From positions 21,677 to 85,676 of the forward strand of contig JAZUBU010000020.1 in assembly GCA_045638645.1 (NCBI GenBank): a DNA stretch of 64,000 nt, read 5' to 3'. The notes beneath the pieces are model-generated. The model did not search any database. It was not told the origin of the DNA and worked only from the letters and a program-made list of their open reading frames with translations. Shown here piece after piece: positions 1 through 8,117 of this stretch (positions within the stretch are counted from its first letter, which is position 1; every line of letters starts with the position of its first letter). The translations under genes and the position numbers were made by a program. This stretch comes from JAGCJX01 sp045638645. Lineage in GTDB: Bacteria; Bacteroidota; Bacteroidia; Bacteroidales; UBA932.

Positions 1-1
1 C

Positions 2-262
2 AGCGCGTATGTGCAGGCCATTCTCTCGAAAAGCGACTACGAGCTGCTGTGGGACAGCGCCCTGGCCATGGGTAAAGAGGATCCCGAATTGTACATCCGC
101 GATTACATCTATTTCTACACAAACCCCATCCGCGGGGAGGAAACCTTTGAATGGAGTTCCCTGGAGGCGGGCACCGAATACCGGGTGGTAACCTATCCGA
201 TGAATGCCAACGGCCTGGCCGGCTGGGGTCCCGGCACCATCGTCCCGTTTGAGACAAAATAA
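2..262 (+). CDS. C-terminal fragment of a surface protein with an Ig/Fn3-like end
   Basis: This is the 3' end of a gene whose start lies before the window. About 86 residues can be read, ending in TAA. The stretch LEAGTEYRVVTYPMNANG looks like the last strands of a fibronectin-III or similar Ig-like domain, as found at the ends of many Bacteroidales lipoproteins; two lipoproteins later in this window carry comparable modules. The function is not recognisable. A strong hairpin follows 24 bases after the stop and is shared with the convergent barrel gene. Confidence 0.6.
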   Translation, partial: SAYVQAILSKSDYELLWDSALAMGKEDPELYIRDYIYFYTNPIRGEETFEWSSLEAGTEYRVVTYPMNANGLAGWGPGTIVPFETK

Positions 263-286
263 GACATCGTCGCACCAGAATGGAAA

Positions 287-326
287 AGAGGCTGACAACC
301 GGGAGAGAAACCCCTTGTCAGCCTCT
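287..326. terminator. Bidirectional terminator hairpin between convergent genes
   Basis: A 12-bp perfect inverted repeat (AGAGGCTGACAA and its complement) with a loop of about 16 bases lies between the two convergent stop codons. On the minus strand it is followed by TTTT, so it should chiefly end the transcript of the barrel gene. Confidence 0.75.
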
Positions 327-372
327 AGCATATCGCTCAGATCGCGATACAATCAGACCTATAGAATTAACA

Positions 373-1062
373 TTAGAAACGGATACCCAAACCAACAAAG
401 AAGGTATTCCGTGTCATACGGACATCACCCAGGTCCATCATGTTCATCAGACCAAAGTCATAACCGCCCCGGATCTCATAACGATCCAGGATTTCCACAC
501 CCAAGCCAACTTGGGCGGATACATCAAATCGACGTAAGTTTTCATCCATCACATCCATCTCACCCAGCAATTCCTGGATATTGCCAGAAACTTTTCCCGT
601 ATAGAGATCAATCGTACCATCCATTTGAAAACCGGCCATTTCCATATCCATATCCAAGGTATTGGATAGACCCAGGCAGAAATTCGGTCCCGCAAACGCC
701 ATTACACGCAGACCCGGCATCACTCTTGCCGCGTATTGGAAGCGGACCGGAAGGTTGAGATAATGTTGATTCACCGACAGGTTCATGGAGTAAGGACCTT
801 CGCCTTCCTGTTCGGTGGTCATTACATACGAATACTTCAATCCCGGTTGAATTGAGAAGGCATGGATATCGTTGGACATGAGATTGATATTGTAGTAGGC
901 TCCCACATTAAAGCCTTGCAGGGGATCGCTCCATTCCACCTCATTCGAGTAGGTTTGACGGTAACGTGAATTTTCGTATCCGGCTTCCACACTGATTTGT
1001 GCTGAAAGTTGCGAAGCGGCTAACAACAAGCCGGCAATCGCCAAAAAGAAATACTTTTTCAT
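373..1062 (-). CDS. Outer-membrane beta-barrel protein (PorT/OmpX-like fold)
   Basis: This 229-residue secreted protein begins with a clear signal peptide (MKKYFFLAIAGLLLAASQLSA). The rest alternates polar and hydrophobic residues with many Tyr, Phe and Gly, and it ends in FFVGLGIRF, a terminal-Phe strand typical of outer-membrane barrels. It resembles the outer-membrane beta-barrel (OMP_b-brl) families common in Bacteroidota. The substrate or role is unknown. It stands alone, with the terminator at 287-326 downstream and topB behind it on the same strand. Confidence 0.75.
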   Translation of the reverse strand: MKKYFFLAIAGLLLAASQLSAQISVEAGYENSRYRQTYSNEVEWSDPLQGFNVGAYYNINLMSNDIHAFSIQPGLKYSYVMTTEQEGEGPYSMNLSVNQHYLNLPVRFQYAARVMPGLRVMAFAGPNFCLGLSNTLDMDMEMAGFQMDGTIDLYTGKVSGNIQELLGEMDVMDENLRRFDVSAQVGLGVEILDRYEIRGGYDFGLMNMMDLGDVRMTRNTFFVGLGIRF

Positions 1063-1113
1063 CTTATTAATAGTTTATGTCAATAAATCATACTACAAAT
1101 AAGATGCAAAACT

Positions 1114-3078
1114 TTAACTTTTGTTGCTTGAATGATAGATTTTTTTCAAAATTTCTTTTTCAGAAAGCCCTTTTGAGCAGTCCGCATAGTCGATCCGATA
1201 GGTGCAACCCGCTCTGTATTGGGCACATCCATACGCAGAACGTCCCCGCAACAAGTAACCCCGTCCACATTGGGGGCAAAGGATGTTGGTCTCACGACAG
1301 GTATCGTGCACAATCTCGCGCACCATCTCCTTCAACTCCTCCAAGAAGGTCCGGGCTTCGTATTGCCCTTTTTCAATCATCCGCAGCTTCCGTTCCCACT
1401 GACCGGTGAGTTCCGCACTCTTAAGCAGTTCCTCCCGAATGGTCCCAATCAGCTCGGTTCCGGTCGATGTCGGGTACAAACTCTTCCGTTCCTTGCGGAT
1501 ATAATCCCGCTTGAACAAGGTCTCAATAATGGCTGCGCGGGTAGAAGGTCGTCCAATCCCATTTTCTTTCAGAGCCTCACGCAGCTGTTCATCCTCCATC
1601 CCCTTGCCGGCCGTTTCCATGGCCCGCAACAAAGTTGCCTCGGTATAAGGCTTGGGCGGAGAGGTCCAGGTCTCTTTCAGGACGGGTTCATGGGGACCGG
1701 CTTCGCCCACCTCAAAAGTCGGAAGAACACCTTCGCTCTCCTCTCCATCCACGGATGGCTCTGCAGGGTCCGCCGCAGGAGTCTCTGACACATTGCCGAA
1801 GACCACCCGCCAACCCGGATGTAGGATCTCTTTTCCGTTGGCCTTGAAGTCCACCTGTTCCACACGGCCGCTGACCGTGGTCTTGGACACCTCGCAATCC
1901 GGATAAAATACAGCGATGAAATGCCGGGTCACCAGATCATAGACCTTCCGTTCGGCATCGGTCAGGTTGCGGGCCGGCACACCCGTCGGAATGATGGCAT
2001 GGTGATCCGTGACTTTCGCATTGTCAAACACCTTCTTGGACTTGGGCAGTTTCTTGCCTTTCAGGGGCTGGGTCAGGGACTCATACCCCTCCAGACCGGC
2101 CAGGATGTTGGGCACCTTCGGGTACAAGTCATCACTCAAATACGTGGTATCCACCCGGGGATAGGTCGTCACCTTCTTCTCGTACAACGATTGGATGTAT
2201 TTCAAAGTTTCCTCGGCCGAGAAAGAGAATTTTTTGTTGCACTCCACTTGTAAAGAGGTGAGGTCAAACAACTTCGGCGGCGCTTCCTTTCCTTTTTTCT
2301 TCACCACGTCTGTGACCACGAAATCCGACTCCCGGACCCGTTCCAGAAAGTTCTCCCCTTCCTCCTTTTGGGTAAACTTCCCTTTGACCGATGAAAAGGT
2401 CACTTTCCGGTACACCGTTTTCAACTCCCAGTAGGGTTCAGGTTTGAAACTGTCGATCTCCTGCTGACGGCGGACAATCAAAGCCAACGTCGGAGTCTGG
2501 ACCCGTCCGATGGAGAGGATCTGCCGGTTCTGGGCGTATTTCAAGGTGTACAAACGAGTCGCATTCATCCCCAGCAACCAGTCCCCGATGGCACGGGATA
2601 GACCCGCCTCGTACAGGCGGTCAAACTCCTGCTGTTCCCGCAAGTGCGCAAATCCTTCCCGGATGGCATCCTCGGTCAGAGAAGAAATCCACAAACGATA
2701 GACCGGACATTTCGCACCGGCCTTCTGCATTACCCAACGTTGGATCAACTCCCCTTCCTGCCCGGCATCCCCGCAGTTGATGATGGCTTCCGCCTGTTGC
2801 ATGAGCTGCTGGATCACTTGAAACTGCTGCTCGTAGGTTGCATTGCCCGGGATGAGCTTGATGCCGAAACGCGGCGGGACCATCGGCAAACAATCCAGGG
2901 ACCAGCGTTTCCAGTCGGCCGAATAATCCTGGGGTTCCTTCAGGGTGCAAAGATGCCCGAAGGTCCAGGTAACCTGGTACCCGTTCCCCTCAAAATATCC
3001 GTTGCACTTCTGCGTAGCACCCAATACGGACGCAATTTCGCGTGCAACACTCGGCTTTTCGGCAATACAGACTTTCAT
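1114..3078 (-). CDS. topB: DNA topoisomerase III (type IA)
   Basis: This 654-residue cytoplasmic enzyme relaxes and decatenates DNA by single-strand passage. The Toprim domain opens with MKVCIAEKPSVAREI (Glu7), and the acidic cluster reads DAGQEGE at 104-110. That differs from the textbook DxDREGE, so the second Asp is replaced by Gly. SIGRVQTPTLA is at 189-199. The catalytic tyrosine is Tyr306 in TTYPRVDTTY. The C-terminus has a CPQCG...C zinc-ribbon-like segment. Length fits bacterial TopB. The start is supported by a divergent promoter 26 bases upstream, shared back to back with murF-alr. The DAGQEGE variant is, as far as I recall, usual for Bacteroidales TopB. Confidence 0.95.
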   Translation of the reverse strand: MKVCIAEKPSVAREIASVLGATQKCNGYFEGNGYQVTWTFGHLCTLKEPQDYSADWKRWSLDCLPMVPPRFGIKLIPGNATYEQQFQVIQQLMQQAEAIINCGDAGQEGELIQRWVMQKAGAKCPVYRLWISSLTEDAIREGFAHLREQQEFDRLYEAGLSRAIGDWLLGMNATRLYTLKYAQNRQILSIGRVQTPTLALIVRRQQEIDSFKPEPYWELKTVYRKVTFSSVKGKFTQKEEGENFLERVRESDFVVTDVVKKKGKEAPPKLFDLTSLQVECNKKFSFSAEETLKYIQSLYEKKVTTYPRVDTTYLSDDLYPKVPNILAGLEGYESLTQPLKGKKLPKSKKVFDNAKVTDHHAIIPTGVPARNLTDAERKVYDLVTRHFIAVFYPDCEVSKTTVSGRVEQVDFKANGKEILHPGWRVVFGNVSETPAADPAEPSVDGEESEGVLPTFEVGEAGPHEPVLKETWTSPPKPYTEATLLRAMETAGKGMEDEQLREALKENGIGRPSTRAAIIETLFKRDYIRKERKSLYPTSTGTELIGTIREELLKSAELTGQWERKLRMIEKGQYEARTFLEELKEMVREIVHDTCRETNILCPQCGRGYLLRGRSAYGCAQYRAGCTYRIDYADCSKGLSEKEILKKIYHSSNKS

Positions 3079-3103
3079 AACAGTTGTCCCAGAAACAAGG
3101 CGA

Positions 3104-3131
3104 CAAATTTAGGCAAAAAATAGTACATTTG
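3104..3131. promoter_or_regulatory. Back-to-back Bacteroides-type promoters for topB and murF-alr
   Basis: On the minus strand TAAATTTG (3111-3104) matches the -7 consensus TAnnTTTG and predicts a transcript start about 22 bases before topB. On the plus strand TACATTTG (3124-3131) serves the murF-alr gene. The -33 boxes are weak on both sides. The two -7 boxes are only 12 bases apart, so the two promoters may compete. Confidence 0.55.
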
Positions 3132-3162
3132 TGATTCGATTGAATCCTGAGTGACATTAAAG

Positions 3163-5646
3163 ATGACCGAAACGTTATTCCAACTCATACAGCAAGGCCA
3201 CTGGCACCTGCTGACCGACAGCCGCCGCCTTTCCTTCCCGGAACAGACCCTCTTTTTCGCCCTGAAAACAAAGAGCAACGACGGCCACCGCTACCTGGCT
3301 GACCTGTACAACCTTCGTGTACGGCATTTTGTGGTCAGCCAACTCCCGGAACACGCCGCAGAACGCTATCCGGAAGCCCATTTCTACTGCGTAAACAATC
3401 CATTGGAAACTCTGCAGGAACTGGCACAACGACACCGCCAGCAGTTTGACCTGCCGGTGGTCGGCATCACCGGTAGCAACGGGAAAACCGTCACCAAGGA
3501 ATTCCTCTTTCAGCTGTTGCACGACGATTACCACATCGTCCGGTCACCCCGCAGCTACAACTCCCAACTCGGCGTTCCCCTCTCCGTCTGGCAAATCCAG
3601 GCGGAACACGAACTGGCTTTGTTGGAAGCCGGCATTTCCCAACCCGATGAAATGCAACGGCTCCAGTCCATCATCAACCCGACCTACGGGATACTGACCG
3701 GTATCGGTACCGCCCACCAGGAGAATTTCCAAAGCCTGCGCCAGAAGTTGCAGGAAAAGCTCCGACTGTTCCAAAATTGCCGCGCACTGATTCTGCAAGC
3801 CGACGAACCGTGGATTCTGGAAACCCTTGCAGAAGCCGGCTTAAGCGGGATTCTCTATCCCTGGAGTCGGACCCAACGGCAAGCTCCGGTATTCGTCACC
3901 TGGGAGACTCAGGAACAACAGACCCACCTGCACCTGGTCATCGAACAAGGCGAGGCCGTCGATTTGGCCATCCCTTTCACCGATACGGCTTCGATTGAAG
4001 ATTGCCTGCATGCCCTGACCTGGATTGTCTGCTGGAAAAACCAGGAAAAGCCCGGATCTGCTGCGACCTATCTCCGTTCCCTCGCAGAAAAAAGCCAACG
4101 ACTGGAACCCGTGGCCATGCGCCTGGAAGTCAAGCAAGGACGCAACAATTGTCTGTTGATCAACGACTCCTACAACTCCGACCTGCAATCCCTGGCCATT
4201 GCCCTTGAATTTCAGCAGAGCCGAAAAAAAGCCAAAGCCCTGCGCTCCACCCTCATCCTCTCGGACATCCTGCAATCCGGTATGCCCAAGGATGTCCTGT
4301 ACCAACAGGTGGCCGACCTGATTCAACGCAAGGGCATCGAAACGATCATCGGCATCGGCCCCGATATCAGCCAGTTTGCCCACCTCTTCTCCACCGAAAT
4401 CCAGTGCTTCCCGACGACGGAAGCATTCTTGGCCAGCGACTGGATCCAAGCATGCAAGGATGAACTCATCCTCATCAAAGGCTCCCGCCGCTTTCAATTC
4501 GAAAGCATCACCGAACGGTTGGAGAAAAAAGTCCATGAAACCATCCTGGAAGTCAACTTGAATGCCCTCATCCACAATTTCAACCACTACCGGTCCAAAC
4601 TGCGGCCCGAAACGAAACTCATCGGCATGGTCAAAGCCTTCGGCTACGGAGCCGGTTCCTACGAACTGGCCAAAACCCTGCAGGAACACCACTGCGACTA
4701 CCTGGCGGTGGCGGTGGCCGACGAAGGAGTGGAACTTCGAAAGGAAGGCATCACCCTCCCCATCCTGGTCATGAACCCGGAATTCAGCAGCTTCCAGGTT
4801 CTGTTGGAATACCAGCTTGAACCCGAGATCTACAGTTTCCGCCTCCTGCGCGCCTTTGCCCAAGCCGCCCAGGAAAAAGGGATGCACCACGTGCCCATCC
4901 ACCTGAAATTCGATACCGGCATGCACCGCTTGGGCTTCCAACCCGACGATGTAACCGAGTTGCTTACCACCCTGAAGGGCACAAGTGACTCCGTTTCCCA
5001 CGAACCGCTCCTGCGCGTCAGCTCGGTCTTCTCCCACCTGGCCGGTAGCGACAGTACCGAATTCGATGACTATACTCAACAACAGATCGACCGCTTCCAG
5101 GCCATCGCCCAAGAGCTGGAAAACGGGCTGGGACACACCATCACCAAACACATCCTCAACTCCGGCGGGATCGAACGCTGGAGCCACTACCAGCTAGACG
5201 CTGTCCGTCTCGGCATCGGACTTTACGGGGTCAGTGCCTCAGGACAGCCCGGTCTAAAGAATGTAAGTACACTGAAGACCACAATCTTACAAATACAACA
5301 CCTACCCTGTGGGGAGACCGTCGGCTACAGCCGAAGAACCCGACTGGAACGCGACTCCCGCATCGCCATCATCCCGATCGGATATGCGGATGGCTTGGAC
5401 CGTCACCTGAGCAACGGCACCGGATGGGTCCGCATCAACGGCCAGGATTGCCCCATCGTCGGAAACATCTGCATGGACACCTGTATGGTCGATGTAACCG
5501 ACGTTCCGGCCCGGGAAGGCGACACGGTCATCCTGTTTGGTGACGAACTTCCCGTACAAGCCCTGGCTGACCGCCTGGGCACCATCCCGTACGAAATCCT
5601 CACCTCGGTCTCCCCCCGTGTCAAACGAATTTATTACCAAGAATAA
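3163..5646 (+). CDS. Bifunctional UDP-MurNAc-tripeptide:D-Ala-D-Ala ligase / alanine racemase
   Basis: A fusion of MurF and Alr (about 827 residues) that both makes D-alanine and attaches D-Ala-D-Ala to the peptidoglycan precursor. The N-terminal MurF half has a P-loop GITGSNGKTVTK with Lys108. The Alr half begins near HETILEVNLNALIHNF, with the PLP lysine at about 491 (MVKAFGYGAG) and the second catalytic base Tyr at about 722 (VGYSRR). This fusion is known in Bacteroidota. A GTG at 3151 is an in-frame alternative start (831 residues); I chose ATG 3163 because it starts directly on the conserved MTETLFQLIQ. Twelve bases separate it from sua5, suggesting cotranscription. Confidence 0.94.
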   Translation: MTETLFQLIQQGHWHLLTDSRRLSFPEQTLFFALKTKSNDGHRYLADLYNLRVRHFVVSQLPEHAAERYPEAHFYCVNNPLETLQELAQRHRQQFDLPVVGITGSNGKTVTKEFLFQLLHDDYHIVRSPRSYNSQLGVPLSVWQIQAEHELALLEAGISQPDEMQRLQSIINPTYGILTGIGTAHQENFQSLRQKLQEKLRLFQNCRALILQADEPWILETLAEAGLSGILYPWSRTQRQAPVFVTWETQEQQTHLHLVIEQGEAVDLAIPFTDTASIEDCLHALTWIVCWKNQEKPGSAATYLRSLAEKSQRLEPVAMRLEVKQGRNNCLLINDSYNSDLQSLAIALEFQQSRKKAKALRSTLILSDILQSGMPKDVLYQQVADLIQRKGIETIIGIGPDISQFAHLFSTEIQCFPTTEAFLASDWIQACKDELILIKGSRRFQFESITERLEKKVHETILEVNLNALIHNFNHYRSKLRPETKLIGMVKAFGYGAGSYELAKTLQEHHCDYLAVAVADEGVELRKEGITLPILVMNPEFSSFQVLLEYQLEPEIYSFRLLRAFAQAAQEKGMHHVPIHLKFDTGMHRLGFQPDDVTELLTTLKGTSDSVSHEPLLRVSSVFSHLAGSDSTEFDDYTQQQIDRFQAIAQELENGLGHTITKHILNSGGIERWSHYQLDAVRLGIGLYGVSASGQPGLKNVSTLKTTILQIQHLPCGETVGYSRRTRLERDSRIAIIPIGYADGLDRHLSNGTGWVRINGQDCPIVGNICMDTCMVDVTDVPAREGDTVILFGDELPVQALADRLGTIPYEILTSVSPRVKRIYYQE

Positions 5647-5658
5647 ACTATAACCCGT

Positions 5659-6276
5659 ATGCTACTGAGAATCCACCCGGACAATCCCAATCCCAGAGAA
5701 ATCAACAAAGTCATCGATGTACTGCGAGATGGAGGACTGATCATTTACCCTACGGACACCCTCTACGCCATCGGTTGCGACGCCCTGAACAGCCGGGCCG
5801 TAGAACAAATCTGCAAACTCAAAGGGGTGGACCCGCAAAAAAGCAACCTCTCCGTCATTTGTTCCGACCTCTCCAACCTGAGCGAATACGCCCGTGTCAG
5901 CAACGATGCCTTCAAACTGATGAAGACCAACCTGCCCGGTCCCTTCACGTTCTTGCTTCCCACCAGCAGCCGCCTGCCGAAAATTTACAAGAACCGCAAG
6001 GAAGTCGGCATCCGTGTCCCGGACAACAACATCGCCCGAACCTTGGTCCGCGAGTTGGGGAACCCGATCTTATCAATGTCCCTGATTGAAGAAGAGGAGA
6101 ACGACCTGCCGGAAGAATACCGGACGGATCCCGAACTCATCTACGAATCCTACAGACACTGTGTCAACCTGGTCATCGACGGAGGTCCGGGCGACTTGAC
6201 GCCCTCGACAGTAGTTAACTGTCTGGAAACACCCTTTGAAATCGTCCGAGAAGGCAAAGGGGAGTTAGAATTTTAG
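5659..6276 (+). CDS. L-threonylcarbamoyladenylate synthase (Sua5/YrdC/YciO family)
   Basis: This 205-residue protein is a YrdC-domain enzyme that makes threonylcarbamoyl-AMP for the t6A37 modification of tRNA. It contains the typical YPTDTLYAIGCDA stretch near residue 35, KGVDPQKSNLSVIC (the K-x-R/N...SxxC substrate region) and a C-terminal LTPSTVVNC motif. It lacks the extra Sua5 domain, so it is of the short YrdC/YciO type. It follows murF-alr by 12 bases in the same direction. Its stop overlaps the convergent hydrolase gene by 12 bases. Confidence 0.88.
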   Translation: MLLRIHPDNPNPREINKVIDVLRDGGLIIYPTDTLYAIGCDALNSRAVEQICKLKGVDPQKSNLSVICSDLSNLSEYARVSNDAFKLMKTNLPGPFTFLLPTSSRLPKIYKNRKEVGIRVPDNNIARTLVRELGNPILSMSLIEEEENDLPEEYRTDPELIYESYRHCVNLVIDGGPGDLTPSTVVNCLETPFEIVREGKGELEF

Positions 6277-7350
6277 ATACTCTATGCGTTGCTCCCGTTG
6301 CGCATCCAGCGGATGGACCTGATAGTCTACCTTGTCAAAACGGATCTGACGCAAATCGATGCAACGGATCTCCTGGTTCCAACAGGTTCTGTAATAAAAT
6401 TTCCCATTCGTCAGGTCGGCAGATGTGGTGCATTGCGTGGCACTGACCAAGCCTTCCGGCATCTCAATCCGCGTACGTTCTGCTCCCAAAGGAATATCAA
6501 ACGCATTGAGAATATGGAAACTTAACATTACTGTTTCATGTCCGGTCCTAAAACTGGGAGCCGTCGTTGAGAAGAAAGCCGCACGGACAAAACGCGAAGG
6601 AGGGGTCGCATCCCCCGGCAGACCGAGCATACCGGAGCCAGCCCCGATTGCATCCACCGTCACCCCTTGACGCAAATGCTTGCTCTTCACCGTTCCGCCC
6701 TGTAAATTCACATAATTGCTCAGGTTGGTCAAGTGCCACTCATAGCCTGGTGCATTCGTGATCACGCCCAACTTGTTTTCATAAAAATGGGCTTTTCCAT
6801 CCACAATCTCCAGGACCACCTGACGGCCGGATTTGTCCGCAATCCGCCAATGCACCGTCTGAATCTCCGGGGAAAGACCCACAACACGGATCTGATCAAA
6901 GGCATCCATCACCTCTTGCACCGTAGCATGGCTGGCCAGCATCCAACTCACCAGTTGCATATCCGCAATGCATTGTGATGCCACACGTTCTTCGTAAGGC
7001 TGATACTGACCAAAACCCGGGAAGAAGAACAAGCCCGCCGAAAGGCCTTTCTCATTGAGGCCTTCAATCATAAAATCTTCGTTTTCCACACCCACGGCCA
7101 CATAACCGTATTTGGCAACAAAGCGGATACCGTTGTGGCCTTTCGGCGTCAGGCCGACGTGCTGGTGTCCACGGGGGACAATGACATAGTGGGTATTCAG
7201 GACCGCTCCGGCCCAGTCCGTGGTCCGAGCCAGGATGCGACTACCGTCCTGGGAAACTAAGGTTATGCCAGTACAGGCAAAAGAAGGAAGTGCAGCCCAT
7301 CCACCCAGGATGAGGGCCAGCAACAAAGTTTGGTACGTTTTCGTTTTCAT
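6265..7350 (-). CDS. Secreted linear-amide C-N hydrolase (choloylglycine hydrolase / penicillin V acylase family)
   Basis: This 361-residue Ntn hydrolase starts with a signal peptide ending LPSFA and then Cys26, which after cleavage becomes the N-terminal nucleophile. The spacing Cys26, Arg42, Asp45 (ARTTDW) matches Cys2/Arg18/Asp21 of bile-salt hydrolases. A TNAPGYEWHLTNL segment supplies the conserved Asn, and the C-terminal TTSADLTNGKFYYRT is the usual late strand. Substrates in the family include conjugated bile acids, penicillin V and N-acyl lactones; the sequence alone does not decide. A periplasmic or exported location is expected. It overlaps sua5 convergently by 12 bases. Confidence 0.88.
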   Translation of the reverse strand: MKTKTYQTLLLALILGGWAALPSFACTGITLVSQDGSRILARTTDWAGAVLNTHYVIVPRGHQHVGLTPKGHNGIRFVAKYGYVAVGVENEDFMIEGLNEKGLSAGLFFFPGFGQYQPYEERVASQCIADMQLVSWMLASHATVQEVMDAFDQIRVVGLSPEIQTVHWRIADKSGRQVVLEIVDGKAHFYENKLGVITNAPGYEWHLTNLSNYVNLQGGTVKSKHLRQGVTVDAIGAGSGMLGLPGDATPPSRFVRAAFFSTTAPSFRTGHETVMLSFHILNAFDIPLGAERTRIEMPEGLVSATQCTTSADLTNGKFYYRTCWNQEIRCIDLRQIRFDKVDYQVHPLDAQREQRIEYLKF

Positions 7351-7427
7351 AACAAAATATTTTATACATTAGCACCTGTATGCAGGTCAAAAAGTCTGCC
7401 ACACCAAAAACGAAAATGCAAATAACG

Positions 7428-8093
7428 ATGAAACAACTGGTAATCTTTGATTTGGACGGAACCCTATTGAATACGGTCGGCGATATTGCTGCCGCCACCA
7501 ACCACGCCCTGACCACCTTGGGCCATCCCACCCGAACAGTTGAAGAAATCAAGAGTTTTGTCGGAAACGGCATCAACAAACTCTTTGAACGGGCCCTGCC
7601 GGAACCCTACAAGACCGAAGAAAACGTCCTGCGGATGCGTGCCGCCTTCATCCCTTACTACAACGAGCACGGCACCGAGAAAACCGTCCCGTTTCCGGGG
7701 ATCGTAACCCTCCTCGAACGATTACAAGCTTCCGGAAAGCTCCTGGCAGTGGCCTCCAACAAATACCAGCAAGCCACCCAAGCCCTGGTCCGTCACTTCT
7801 TCCCGACCATCCGCTTTGTAGCGGTCCTGGGACAACGCGACGGCATTGCGGTCAAACCCGACCCGTCCATTGTGGAAGAAATCCGTCGGGAAGCCCGGGT
7901 AGAACGTGATGAGATCCTCTACATAGGCGACTCCGGTGTTGACATGCAGACCGCCATCAACGCCCAAGTAGAAGCGGTGGGCGTCACCTGGGGTTGCCGT
8001 CCCCGGCAGGAACTCCAAAAGTTCAATCCCCGCTGGATCGTGGACACCGCCGAAGAAATTGCCGCCATCCTGAACAACCCCACACACCCATAA
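7428..8093 (+). CDS. HAD-family phosphatase, phosphoglycolate phosphatase-like
   Basis: A cytoplasmic haloacid-dehalogenase hydrolase of about 221 residues. Motif I is VIFDLDGTLLNT at the N-terminus, motif II lies near AVASNKYQ, and motifs III/IV are KPDPSIV and LYIGDSGVDMQTA. The cap region and total length match Gph-type phosphoglycolate phosphatases, which remove 2-phosphoglycolate formed during DNA repair. In-frame ATGs also occur at 7380 and 7416; I placed the start at 7428 because MKQLVIFDLDGTL is the usual beginning. It is divergent from the Ntn hydrolase and convergent with the tip-like adhesin. Confidence 0.85.
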   Translation: MKQLVIFDLDGTLLNTVGDIAAATNHALTTLGHPTRTVEEIKSFVGNGINKLFERALPEPYKTEENVLRMRAAFIPYYNEHGTEKTVPFPGIVTLLERLQASGKLLAVASNKYQQATQALVRHFFPTIRFVAVLGQRDGIAVKPDPSIVEEIRREARVERDEILYIGDSGVDMQTAINAQVEAVGVTWGCRPRQELQKFNPRWIVDTAEEIAAILNNPTHP

Positions 8094-8104
8094 AATTAAC
8101 GATC

Positions 8105-8113
8105 GGGGGGGGG
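8105..8113. repeat. Run of nine G between convergent genes
   Basis: A homopolymer of nine G lies between the phosphatase stop (8093) and the stop of the adhesin gene (8118). It is outside both coding regions, so length change would not shift a frame. Confidence 0.9.
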
Positions 8114-8117
8114 TCCA

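Noticed and set aside
3841..5187. 448-residue minus-strand frame opposite murF-alr
   Set aside because: It lies inside a conserved fused enzyme, has no start signal, and its composition is that of an antisense reading frame.
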